Positions 46,439-55,836 of a stretch of DNA of 64,000 nucleotides are shown one piece after another. How positions within the stretch are numbered: the stretch's first letter is position 1; every line of letters begins with the position of its first letter. The notes beneath the pieces are model-generated. The model worked only from the letters and a program-made list of their open reading frames with translations, was not told the origin of the DNA and made no database searches. The DNA is from Hansfordia pulvinata. Lineage: Eukaryota; Ascomycota; Sordariomycetes; Xylariales. The position numbers and the translations under genes were made by a program. The stretch covers positions 124,001 through 188,000 of the forward strand of contig BJKQ01000006.1 of assembly GCA_006538405.1 (NCBI GenBank), read 5' to 3'.

Positions 46439-47720
46439 AGCCGAGCCGCTGCTGGTGCCGCCCCGAGATGGAGATGGAGGAGCCCTGCAGGCCCGGGCTG
46501 CATCTCAGCCGGACAGGGGCACAAACCGACTACGGAGTAGCAGGGCGGAGGTGCGTCCGAGTTGGGAACTGGGCATTAAGACTGGGGGCCGGGGGAGGGG
46601 AGGAGATGATGGCTGACGTCTCCGGCTCAAGTCGTCGTCGATGGGCGTGGCCCAGTGTCAGCCTCGTAAGGCCTTCTGCATGGCGTATGCCGGACATTGG
46701 CCTCGGCAAGGAGCAGTGGGGACACAATGAAGCGACTCATCTGTCTCAAGAACTGCCTACTCGTACCTACCTTAGGTACTCATTCACCAACATGACTCCG
46801 GGGCGCCGTCGACCTCCGCATGAGTACAGGGGGCTGGCTTATGGGTCACCGGCGAGATGGCACGACCCTGGCGCGGGGCCTATAGCTCCCAAGCCACTGC
46901 CAGCTCACGGTGCAGGTCGTTGGTAGTATTTCAAGTGAGGTTGTACGAAGGAGGAGAAGGAGGTCCAAGTGTTGACTGTCAGGTATTGTAGACAGAAGGT
47001 CTAACAACTGCAGTCCTGATGCGTTTGTAGCCTAAGCGTGGATAAGGAAATATCAGTCCGACTTGGATTCAATTCCCGGGTATTCCATCGTTGCACGATC
47101 ATGGATGTCGGTCAAGTTCTTTCCGCATTCCGCTGGCACCGCAGAACACTCTGGTACCTACCTACCTACATAGCATTCGGTGTCGCTGATGCATACGAGC
47201 ATATCGGAATCTTGAATTACTGTATACTGACTGTTGCCCATTGATCTACTTGCCTACCTAGACGTAGGTGCTACCTGGTGAACACGTGCTTTGCCTCTAG
47301 GTGAGTCCTCTCACAGCCTGGGCAGACAGGTCCAACTAATAATCCTGGGCAATCCACCCGCCACAGCCCAGGCCAGACGCGCCCTGTAACTCGAGCTGGG
47401 CTAGGCTGCTCAACCCCACTGAGAACAGCCCACCGACGTGCCTCCGTAGCGCAGTACCGTAGCGCGGTAGTGGAGCTGGAGAGTCCCGGTGGAGAGCGCG
47501 GCCCGACGCGACGACCAGAAACAAAATTTCACCACGGCCGCGTCCGACAACGGCACCGCACCGCACCTTGTAACAGCATCTCCTCCGGCCGCCGACCCGA
47601 CCTGACCCGGACCCGGACACGGGCCCCCCTCCGCCTTCGCCTCGACTGCACCGCGCGCGCCCCCTCCCCCGGCTCTCGTCTCGTCCCTCGTCACAATTCT
47701 CCTCCCGAGCGACGGCGACA

Positions 47721-49292
47721 ATGGCAGACCCAACACCGACGCCGGCCCCGACGCCGTCACCGACAACACAAACCCCATCCTCGTGCTCGCCCTCACCCCC
47801 CACCACCACAACCACAACCACAGCCACGAGCGCAATCGCAACGCAGCCGTCCACCCCCAAACCCTCCTCCCTACTCGACCTCTCCGCCCTGGCCGAGAAC
47901 CCCGTCTTCGCCGGCGGCTTCGGCCTCGCCTCCCTGGGCGCCGCCCTGGCCTTCGCCCGCCGCGGCGCCCTGGCCGCCGCCTCCGCCGCCCGCCGCCGCA
48001 TGCTCGTCAACATCGAGATCAGCCGCCAGGACCCGGCCTACCCCTGGGTCCTGGCCTGGCTGGCCCGCCTGCCCCACCAGCCCGAGCCCCCCGGCGCCGC
48101 CTCCGCCTGGCTGGCCCGACGCCTGACCCGCATCAACAACCTGTCCGTCACCACCACCACCCCTCCGCCGTCGTCCTCTTCTTCTGGAGGTGGCAGCGGC
48201 AGCGGCGGCAGCGGCCCCGTAAGGGCCAGCTTCTACCTCCAGCACGGCTACGGCCGCCACCTCGTCCGCTTCCGCGGCACCTACCTCGCCGTCACCCGCG
48301 AGAAGACCTCCACCGCCAAGACGACCACCGGCGAGCCCCACGAGACCATGCAGCTGACCGCCCTCTACGCCCACCGCCACGTCTTCGAGCACGTCTTCCT
48401 CGAGGCCCAGGCCATCGCCTCCGAGGCCAACCAGGGCAAGACCACCGTCTACTCCGTCCGCAACTTCGACTGGGTGCCCCTCGGCGAGCCCCGCCGCAAG
48501 CGGCCCCTGGGCAGCGTCGTCCTCGCCGACGGGCTCAAGGAGTCCCTCGTCGCCGACGTCCGCGACTTCCTCGACCGCAGGCAGTGGTACGACGACCGCG
48601 GCATCCCCTACCGCCGGGGTTACCTCCTCCACGGGCCCCCCGGGTCCGGCAAGACCTCCTTCATCCAGGCCCTGGCCGGCGAGCTCGACTACGCCGTCGC
48701 CATGGTCAACCTGAGCGAGATCGGCGTCACCGATGACAAGCTGGCCTTCCTCCTGACCAAGCTGCCCGAGCGCACCGTCGTCGTCCTCGAGGACGTCGAC
48801 TCCGCCTTCCTCAACCGCCGCAAGCGCGACCCCGACGGCTACGGAGGGCCCACCGTCACCTTCTCCGGCCTGCTCAACGCCCTCGACGGCCTGTCCGCCG
48901 GCGAGGAGCGCATCGTCTTCATGACCACAAACCACGTCGAGCTGCTCGACCCGGCCCTCGTCCGCCCCGGCCGCGTCGACATGATGGTCCGCGTCGGCGA
49001 GGCCACCCGCACCCAGGCCGCCCAGATGTGGGACCGCTTCTACGGCGACGTCGACCTCGACGGCGCCTTCCGCGAGCGCTTCCTCCGCCGCCTCGACCAC
49101 CTCGGCCTGTTCCCCGCCCACGGCGCTGACGAGGACGGCAGCACTGCCCCCGCCGGGCCCCGCACCAGCACCGCCGCCATCCAGGGCCTCTTCATGTTCA
49201 ACAAGAACGACATGCAGGGCGCCATCGACATGGCCGAGGGCCTGATTCCCCAGGAGATCCGGCCCGAGCCCGGCAACCCGCCGGCTCAGTGA
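47721..49292 (+). CDS. bcs1: BCS1-like mitochondrial AAA ATPase
   Basis: Intronless, 523 aa. The first 50 residues are Pro/Thr/Ser-rich. A single membrane segment follows (about 61-88, PVFAGGFGLASLGAALAFAR), then the BCS1-specific domain (about 100-260; NIEISRQDPAYPWVLAWLA). The AAA domain has Walker A GPPGSGKT (305-312), Walker B VVVLEDVD (353-360), and sensor and arginine-finger region MTTNHVELLDPALVRPGRVD. Bcs1 sits in the mitochondrial inner membrane and translocates the folded Rieske protein into complex III. The Ala/Gly/Ser linker at 143-166 is a local insertion. The low-complexity N-terminus differs from the usual short BCS1 leader. Strong C-ending codon bias. Confidence 0.92.
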   Translation: MADPTPTPAPTPSPTTQTPSSCSPSPPTTTTTTTATSAIATQPSTPKPSSLLDLSALAENPVFAGGFGLASLGAALAFARRGALAAASAARRRMLVNIEISRQDPAYPWVLAWLARLPHQPEPPGAASAWLARRLTRINNLSVTTTTPPPSSSSSGGGSGSGGSGPVRASFYLQHGYGRHLVRFRGTYLAVTREKTSTAKTTTGEPHETMQLTALYAHRHVFEHVFLEAQAIASEANQGKTTVYSVRNFDWVPLGEPRRKRPLGSVVLADGLKESLVADVRDFLDRRQWYDDRGIPYRRGYLLHGPPGSGKTSFIQALAGELDYAVAMVNLSEIGVTDDKLAFLLTKLPERTVVVLEDVDSAFLNRRKRDPDGYGGPTVTFSGLLNALDGLSAGEERIVFMTTNHVELLDPALVRPGRVDMMVRVGEATRTQAAQMWDRFYGDVDLDGAFRERFLRRLDHLGLFPAHGADEDGSTAPAGPRTSTAAIQGLFMFNKNDMQGAIDMAEGLIPQEIRPEPGNPPAQ

Positions 49293-49619
49293 GGCCGGCT
49301 TCTGCCATTCTGTCCCTTGTACGTTGTCGGCGTGGAACTGTAGTTGTGACAATCGTGTATATATAGACCTGTACTATGAATCAAAGATACCCGTGGCCAG
49401 ACAAGAGTCACAAGTTCAAACACTCACATCAGTCGTCGTCCTCGGTTCGTGGCTTGTGTGTTTGTCGTTTCGCTACGCACAGGCCCCTCTGCTGGCCCCG
49501 AGACTCGCAAGACACCTGCCCAAGTTCAAACGCCGGCGCCTGCAGCCCAGTCACCACCCCAAACAGCACTCAGTATATAACACTGGAGTCCAACTTATGT
49601 CTCGTAGGCTCCCCACTGC
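49293..49619. other. Short spacer between convergent genes
   Basis: Shared 3' flank of BCS1 (+) and phospholipase C (-). A TATATATAG stretch near 49357 is probably an AT-rich 3'-end element. Confidence 0.5.
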
Positions 49620-51383
49620 TCACTCGACATCAGCAATCTCAAAATTCATCAGCAGCGAGCAGCGCGTCGGGTGTCCCTTAAGATCCAACATGGGCACAAA
49701 CGTCCATCCCGGTACTGTGTACAGCAGGCGCACGGCGGCGACGACCAGCACGGGATTGGTCGCGAAGCTCTCGTCGCTCTTGATCAGGACCCGCAGAAAC
49801 GCCAGCTCGCTGTCGGCAAACTCCCACTCAAGCGTCTCATCCCACACCGGGTCCGTCGGCGGCGGGTTGTTGGCCTCGCCCCGGTGCAGCAGTCCCAGCC
49901 TGTGTTGTCGATACCCCCGCGTCTTGCGTTTCGGGCTCTCCCCGGTTGACCCGGCCTCGTCGTCCGGGTGCACCAGGCTGCACGTCACGTACGGCTTGAT
50001 GTCGCTGGCCTCGAGCCCCGTCGACGCCGGTACAGGTACGTCGGTCGCGCCGCCGACACTCAGACGCAGCTTCTTCCTCTTCGGCGCCCCGCCAGCGTCT
50101 CTGCTGCCGCCTGCGCGCAGGTTGTCAGGCTTGAGCACGTAGCCGTCGGTGCCGGCGAAGAGGGCCGAGTTGAGCTGCATGCCGGCACCAAAAGTCTGCC
50201 AGTTGAGGGCACAGATCTGGGCACCCAGAGCCCAGAACGGCGCAGGCCGCAGGTTTTTGGACGAGATGCGCGTGCCCTTGGGGAAAACGCGCATGAGGTG
50301 CTCGGCGTTGTGGCGAGCAATCTGCCGTGCGGCGTCCGGCGTGCTGCGCACCTGCGCGGCCAGCCCCGTCTCGCTCACGTTGATCAAGTGATGGTGCGGA
50401 CCTTCGCGCAGACCCTCGGCGGCGGCGAACCACGAGCTGTCGCGCGGCTTGACCGACTGCGCGTACACGCCCAGCTCGGCCAGCTCGGGCACAATGGCCG
50501 ACGAACTTGAGACAGTTTGCTGCTTGCGCGCGCGATACTCGGAGTGTGCTTGCCGGTGTTCCTCGTCCTCGCTGCTCGAACTGCTGCTCGAGTCGCTGTC
50601 TGAGGCCTCGTCGGGCAGATGGTACTCGACTATGACGGCAATCTTGGATCCCAGGTCCTGCAGGGTCACGTGGGCACCGGTGTCGAGCTGCTCGGCGGTG
50701 CCCTTGGCGCGGACAGCAGCCCCGAGCAGGCGGTGGCCAAAGACCTCTCGCATGATGGCGACGAGGCGCGTCTGGCCGTGGGCAGCACAGTGGTTCTCGA
50801 GGGAGAGAAAGATGGGGGCGGCATTGGGCTGGTTCTCGGCCTCCTGGTCCACCACATCGCGAATGGCCTCGCAGACGGCACGAAAGGGGATATTGGACAC
50901 GAGGGTGTAGCCGTGAGTGACTTTGGGCTCGTCCGGGTCGTCATCGTGGTCCCAGGCGTCAATCTCGACGCAGCGCGAGCCGGTGGTCAGTGCAGTCGTG
51001 TAGGCACTTGCTGATGAGACGCCGTGCAGCTGATGGCCCGTCAGGTACGTGTTATGGCTGGAGCTGATGAAGTACTCGGGGAGGGGATGGGAGCGATCCG
51101 TCAGCTCGGGGGGCACAGCAATGTGCGGCTTGGCCAGCAGGGCGTCGAGGGCGGCGTCGTTGCCGCCGTCATTGTCGGCCGCGGGCGCGCAGACGCCCTT
51201 GCTCACGAGCAGAGCGCGGACAGCCTTGCTGACGCGCAGGCTGGACTTGGCGATGTGGCTGCCGCCGGCGACAGTGTCGTAGTCGATCTCCTCGCCGGCG
51301 TCGTCCTCGTCGATGGGAGCCCTGCCCCTGGAGCGCCTGGAGCGAGGGTCCAGGGAGGCCAGCTTGGAGGTGATTTCTTGCAT
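49620..51383 (-). CDS. Phosphoinositide-specific phospholipase C (X, Y and C2 domains only)
   Basis: Single exon, 587 aa. The X box has SSSHNTYLTGHQLHG with catalytic His110 and Ca ligand Asn111, CVEIDAWD (Glu140, Asp142), and the second catalytic His157 in VTHG. After an acidic/Ser linker the Y box follows (ELAELGVYAQSVKP, HLMRVFPKGTRISSKNLRP, LNWQTFGAGMQLNSALF). The C-terminal C2 domain includes PYVTCSLVHPDDE and DPVWDETLEWEF. The enzyme cleaves PIP2 to IP3 and diacylglycerol. PH and EF-hand modules are absent, as in several of the shorter fungal PLCs. It converges with BCS1, with 327 bp between stop codons. Confidence 0.93.
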   Translation of the reverse strand: MQEITSKLASLDPRSRRSRGRAPIDEDDAGEEIDYDTVAGGSHIAKSSLRVSKAVRALLVSKGVCAPAADNDGGNDAALDALLAKPHIAVPPELTDRSHPLPEYFISSSHNTYLTGHQLHGVSSASAYTTALTTGSRCVEIDAWDHDDDPDEPKVTHGYTLVSNIPFRAVCEAIRDVVDQEAENQPNAAPIFLSLENHCAAHGQTRLVAIMREVFGHRLLGAAVRAKGTAEQLDTGAHVTLQDLGSKIAVIVEYHLPDEASDSDSSSSSSSEDEEHRQAHSEYRARKQQTVSSSSAIVPELAELGVYAQSVKPRDSSWFAAAEGLREGPHHHLINVSETGLAAQVRSTPDAARQIARHNAEHLMRVFPKGTRISSKNLRPAPFWALGAQICALNWQTFGAGMQLNSALFAGTDGYVLKPDNLRAGGSRDAGGAPKRKKLRLSVGGATDVPVPASTGLEASDIKPYVTCSLVHPDDEAGSTGESPKRKTRGYRQHRLGLLHRGEANNPPPTDPVWDETLEWEFADSELAFLRVLIKSDESFATNPVLVVAAVRLLYTVPGWTFVPMLDLKGHPTRCSLLMNFEIADVE

Positions 51384-52098
51384 GGCGATGGCGATGTGGT
51401 GCTGATGGCGGGGTGGTGTGGGAGGGTTGCGGGGCAGGCGAAGAGGGGAGCCTGTTTGAGAGCATTCAGCTTTGACGAGCCCCGACTGTGCTCCCGTGAT
51501 GGACGTGGTCTCTTGGCGCGGTCTGTGCCGGTATCCGACTGTGTGCGCGAAAGGGCTCGATTGCCCGAACGCCAGTGAATGCGACGGCGCTTTGTCGCCG
51601 TGCTCGTCGTACGGTGGAGTGTTTGGTATTCAGCCAAGCAGTCCGTCTGTCTGGTTAAAAGTATGGTAGTGTGTACTCGTGTTGTGACATTGAGGTGCAA
51701 GCTGAAGGTCAGTCAGAGGAGTCATGATGACAAGAAGCAATACAACTTTGGAGGCGAGATTCGGCGCCGCTATTGCAAATACGTCACAGGTTCATTCGCA
51801 AGAACATCGTTCCTTCCACATGCGAACTTCATGAGACCCGAGATTGTCGTAGGCAGGAACGTCGGAATTGGCCAAACCATGACATCATACTAGCAGTCGC
51901 ACTCGCTTCGGGAATCAGTCGAACAATACATTCCACAGAATGCCTCTGATTAGGTCAAGTCACACGACTGCCCTCGCCAGTGCATTGTCGAGCGACGGCG
52001 TCTCTTCACGGCAACAGATTCAATTCGAGCAAAAGGTAAAGTAACTCCAGAGAGGAGTCCCAGGACTGACTGGAAGAAGAAGCAAAAAGAAATGTTCC
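51384..52098. other. PLC promoter side and tRNA 3' flank
   Basis: No gene recognised. Confidence 0.5.
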
Positions 52099-52169
52099 TG
52101 CATCAGCCGCGAATCGAACGCGGGGCCCATCGATGGCAACGATGGATTTTACCACTAAACCACTGATGC
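52099..52169 (-). tRNA. tRNA-Gly (GCC anticodon), intronless
   Basis: Minus-strand cloverleaf. Acceptor GCATCAG pairs perfectly with CTGATGC. The D arm holds AGTGGTA, the anticodon stem CATCG/CGATG surrounds TTGCCAT (anticodon GCC), and the T arm is CCGCG-TTCGATT-CGCGG. Discriminator A; 71 nt. Confidence 0.94.
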
Positions 52170-52807
52170 GTTCTTGAGCCTGTAGCTCGTTGAAAGTGCT
52201 TCCCTTACAAAACAATATGGCATATCAATTATTCTGGCCCGGTCATCAATACTCCGAAAGCCATTCGCTCCCGAATCCACCACTTCGCCTCCTGTCGGCG
52301 TTTACAACCTGACAAATCAACACGTCCCCTCCATGTATTGAGCATCGGCGTTTAGCCCCAGGCGACGACCATCTGCGCGGCGCGTCCCCCTTTTACAAAC
52401 AATTTGTTAACCCCGATTGACTCCGCCAGATATCGCCGACTAGAACAAGGGACATCTCTTCGGGTCTAAGCAGCCCCTTCCTCCTGTTGCCTTTTCGTTC
52501 GGCGATGACCTCAAGCTTGCCAAGATCGTCAAAAACGCGGCGACTGCCCACATTCAGAGCGTCGAGATGACAAACACGAAATGAGGACCAAAGGCCCCTT
52601 ATAAGAATGCGTCGGCGCGGCTGGTCGTGTGGCAGCCATGTAGAGAAGAACAGATAGATGGACTAGACATCGCTCGCCGCCCGAACGACGATAACGTAGC
52701 CGCAGCCGCAGCTGCATCGCCGGACCCTAGCATCAAACGGCCCTACTTTCAAGAGCCATTATCAAACACCCCTCTTAGCAGACGGAGAAACTTCTTCGCC
52801 AGCAGCC
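52170..52807. other. Upstream of the SDR gene
   Basis: tRNA 5' flank and SDR promoter region. No gene recognised. Confidence 0.5.
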
Positions 52808-54036
52808 ATGCCTCCGCCGCAAGGGACGTGGAACCCCATCGAGGGTCCGGGTACGTCGTGTCGCCTGTCAGCTTTCTGCAGTCACCCGTGAACCTTTCAT
52901 TCTCCCCATATTCCATACAGCCCTCCCAGCTCCCCTTTCCTCGTCCACTTCTCCCCTCCCTGAAAACTAACACCACGCCCTCACCTTCCAGGCGACTACA
53001 CCTTCGTCCCCACCCTGCACAACGACACCTACCCAGCCATCAGCCCCCTGAAGGCCGACCTGGCCGGCCAGGCGGTCCTCGTCACCGGCGCGAGCCGCGG
53101 CCTGGGCCGCGCCATGGCCGTCTCGTTCGCGCGGGCCGGCGCCTCCTTCCTCGCCCTGGGCGCCCGCTCCCCCGACGCCCTCGCCGAGACCGCCGCCCTG
53201 GCCCGCCGCGAGGCCGCCGCCGGTCGCCGCCCCGGCTCCGAGCCGCCCCAGATCCTCGAGCTGCAGCTTGACGTCGCCGACGAGCGGAGTGTCGCCGGCG
53301 CCGCGGACCGGATCCGCGCCGAGGTGGGCCGCCTGGACATCCTGGTGCACAACGCGGGGATACTGTCGCGGAGCACCATCGTCGAGAGCGGCGACAACAC
53401 CACCACCAGCAACAACAACAACGCCAACAACAACAAGGACAAAGACGAGACCAGCACAGACACCCACGGCAGCTTGGCCTCGTGGTGGGACCCGCTGCGC
53501 GTCAACCTGGGCGGCGTGTACCTGGTGTCCCGGGCCATGGTGCCCCTGATGCTGGCCTCGCCCGCGGGCCGGCGCACCGTCGTCGCCGTGTCCAGCGTCG
53601 GCGCCCTGTGCTCCACCCCGGGCCTGAGCGCCTACCAGGTCTCCAAGCTGGCAACGTCCCGCCTCCTCGAGCACCTCGCCGCCGAGAACCCGGGCCTGCT
53701 GACCTACTCCATCCACCCGGGCAACATCCCCACTGACGTCGTTGGCGGTATCGAGGGGCTGGCCCCCGCCCTGAGACCGGGTGAGTTGCTTCCTGCCTGC
53801 TCTCCGTCGCGAACCGAGAGAATGTCTCTGAGCTTCATATCTGCTAATGCTCTGATGGTTTAGTCTTCACCGAGACCCCCGAGCTCAGCGCCGACTCGCT
53901 CGTCTACCTGACCTCTCAACGTAGAGAGTGGCTCTGTGGGAGGTATATCAACGTGACCTGGGACCTGCCCGAGGTCATGGCCAAGCAGGACGAGATTGTT
54001 AAAGGCAACAAGCTCAAGATTAGCCTCATTCTGTAG
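52808..54036 (+). CDS. Short-chain dehydrogenase/reductase (SDR)
   Basis: Exons 52808-52850, 52992-53780 and 53864-54036, 334 aa; both introns have GTACGT or GTGAGT donors and matching phase. Cofactor motif TGASRGLG (46-53), NNAG-type VHNAGI, catalytic Ser in VAVSSVGA (215-216), and Tyr229/Lys233 in AYQVSK. IHPGNIPTDV follows the active site, as in classical SDRs. An Asn/Asp-rich insert (about 148-172) is unusual and lies in a surface loop. Substrate unknown. It converges with the membrane protein gene downstream (178 bp apart). Confidence 0.92.
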
Positions 54037-54214
54037 CGTATAGCGACGACTTGCTGCGAGAATGGACCCGGCACATAAAGCGAGCGTTTCGCGTCGATTG
54101 ATCTCTCGTGCAGCGCGCGGCATGGTCGGCCTCCACGCCCGACGAAGACAATAAGTATAAGGGTCATGATCTCAAGAAAGATCACGCTGAAAGCCATGCT
54201 TGTATTTTTATTCT

Positions 54215-55836
54215 TTACGAGTAGACTCCAGTAGGCCTGTCTATGCCTGTATTGTACCTGGGACTTGCTGACCCTTCAGGCCTCCCATCTTCGTGAGCGG
54301 TGGAGGGTGTCGACCTGTGTCCCACTTCTACTCTTATATCCGTGCGAACATGAATGTCTCCCTTAGAGACTGGGGGCGGCTCCTCCTCTAGGTTGTTATG
54401 CCCGTCGTCATGAGAAGCGTGTTGGTGGTGCTCCAGGCCATGCTCCGGTCGATAGGCAAGATGTCGAGTATCGGTCGGAAACTCGTTGTCGTTTCCCTCG
54501 TTGCTGTTGCCCGCGCTCGGGTGTCCTCGACCCGGTGGCTCCAAACTGGTAAGATGGATCTCATCGTCGCCGCCCCCGTCGTACATCATGGTGGCGCCAA
54601 CACTCGTTGGAATATGGTTGACGCTGGCAACACGCAGAAAGCTGTTCTTACTGCGCCATCCGCGAGAGCTAGACGGAGCAGCGCTAGGCCCCGAACTGCT
54701 GTTCTTCGCCTGGGCGTTTGCCTCGATCCTTCGCCTGACCGTCCTGATAAGATAGGGCCCTATGACAGGAAGGCATGCGCAAACAATGGCTGCCGCCTCC
54801 TCGGCTGCTGTGAGCATTAGATAGACAGCAACACCATCTGCCGGTGTCAGCAATCGTTTCCCAAACTCGTGCAGCCCACTACTCACAGCTTGGGTCTGTC
54901 TTGTCATCCGTGTGGAGCAAGAGCGCCACTATGCGTCCAATTTCCAATAGGCAAGCCAGAATGCCAACTCCGAATATCCCCATCAAGCCCAGCTTCTTGT
55001 GCGTTGTGAGCCTCAGTTTCGAAATCGATAGAATCGGTATCAGGAGGAGAGCAAGGTCGGAAATCAGACTGAACACTGTGGGGAGGGCGACATTGGTGAC
55101 GCTGGTAGCGTTGCAATTTCCAATCTCTTCTTCCGGGACCGGCTTCTTATAGCGTTCGTAGTATTGGATGAAGTACCACGAGACTGGTTGGCACTGGAAA
55201 AGGTAAAAAGCCGTGGATCCAATGAACCAGAATGCGTTGTAAGCAATATTTCCCCACCAGAAGATGAGAAGCCATTTGGATTGTGTGAGGAGAAACACGC
55301 GGCGGTAAAAAAGGAGCAGGGTCGTCTTGATGCAGACAAAGAACCCGCTCATGAGAACCATGCTGATCCATACATGCTGTAAACGCGCGGCGATCAGTAC
55401 GGTACTCACGACTCGGTCACTGGAGCGCACTCTTGTCCTGGATAGCAACGGCAACATACCATGAACGCGGTGGAAAGGTTTTCGGGGTAATTCGGATCTT
55501 TGGCATTGACCGCCCAAGTATGAAGGCCTAAGCCATAATGTGTTGCTACCATCAAGTTGGCTATGATGGCGTTGATGAAAACCTGGGCAGCGCGTTAGAT
55601 GCGACGGTTGTGTTTTTGGTCTTCGAGAGCGCAAGACGAACAGCGCTAAGTAAGAGGAAGCTGTCCTCTCCCACGACTCTGAGGCGACCCAAGATGGTTG
55701 ACCAATTGCTCCAAAGTCTAGCGAATATGGCGACGTCGCTAATGACGAGGAAGCCGATGAAGCAGCCCCAGAGCTCTGGCTGCCGACTCTCGTGCAATGT
55801 GAGCATCTCCTCGTGGCTGAGACGGTATGGAGCCAT
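54215..55836 (-). CDS. Pth11-like integral membrane protein (fungal rhodopsin domain)
   Basis: Exons 55642-55836, 55460-55582, 54887-55376 and 54215-54837, 476 aa; all phases agree and the first intron has a CTAAC branch site. Seven membrane segments: CFIGFLVISDVAIFARLWS, SFLLLSAVFINAIIANLMVA, WISMVLMSGFFVCIKTTLLL, WLLIFWWGNIAYNAFWFIG, VTNVALPTVFSLISDLALLL, LGLMGIFGVGILACLLEIG and VAVYLMLTAAEEAAAIVCAC. A long hydrophilic His/Asp/Ser-rich C-tail follows. There is no CFEM domain. Family members include the Magnaporthe Pth11 receptor, but this subgroup is mostly uncharacterised, so a receptor role is inference. Confidence 0.88.

Larger units (their letters stand above)
45896..47720. other. 1.8 kb divergent spacer
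   Basis: Contains a TATA box, a GTGAA-type tandem repeat (46395-46438) and TACCTA motifs (46762-46776, 47155-47170, 47252-47276). No gene recognised. Confidence 0.5.
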
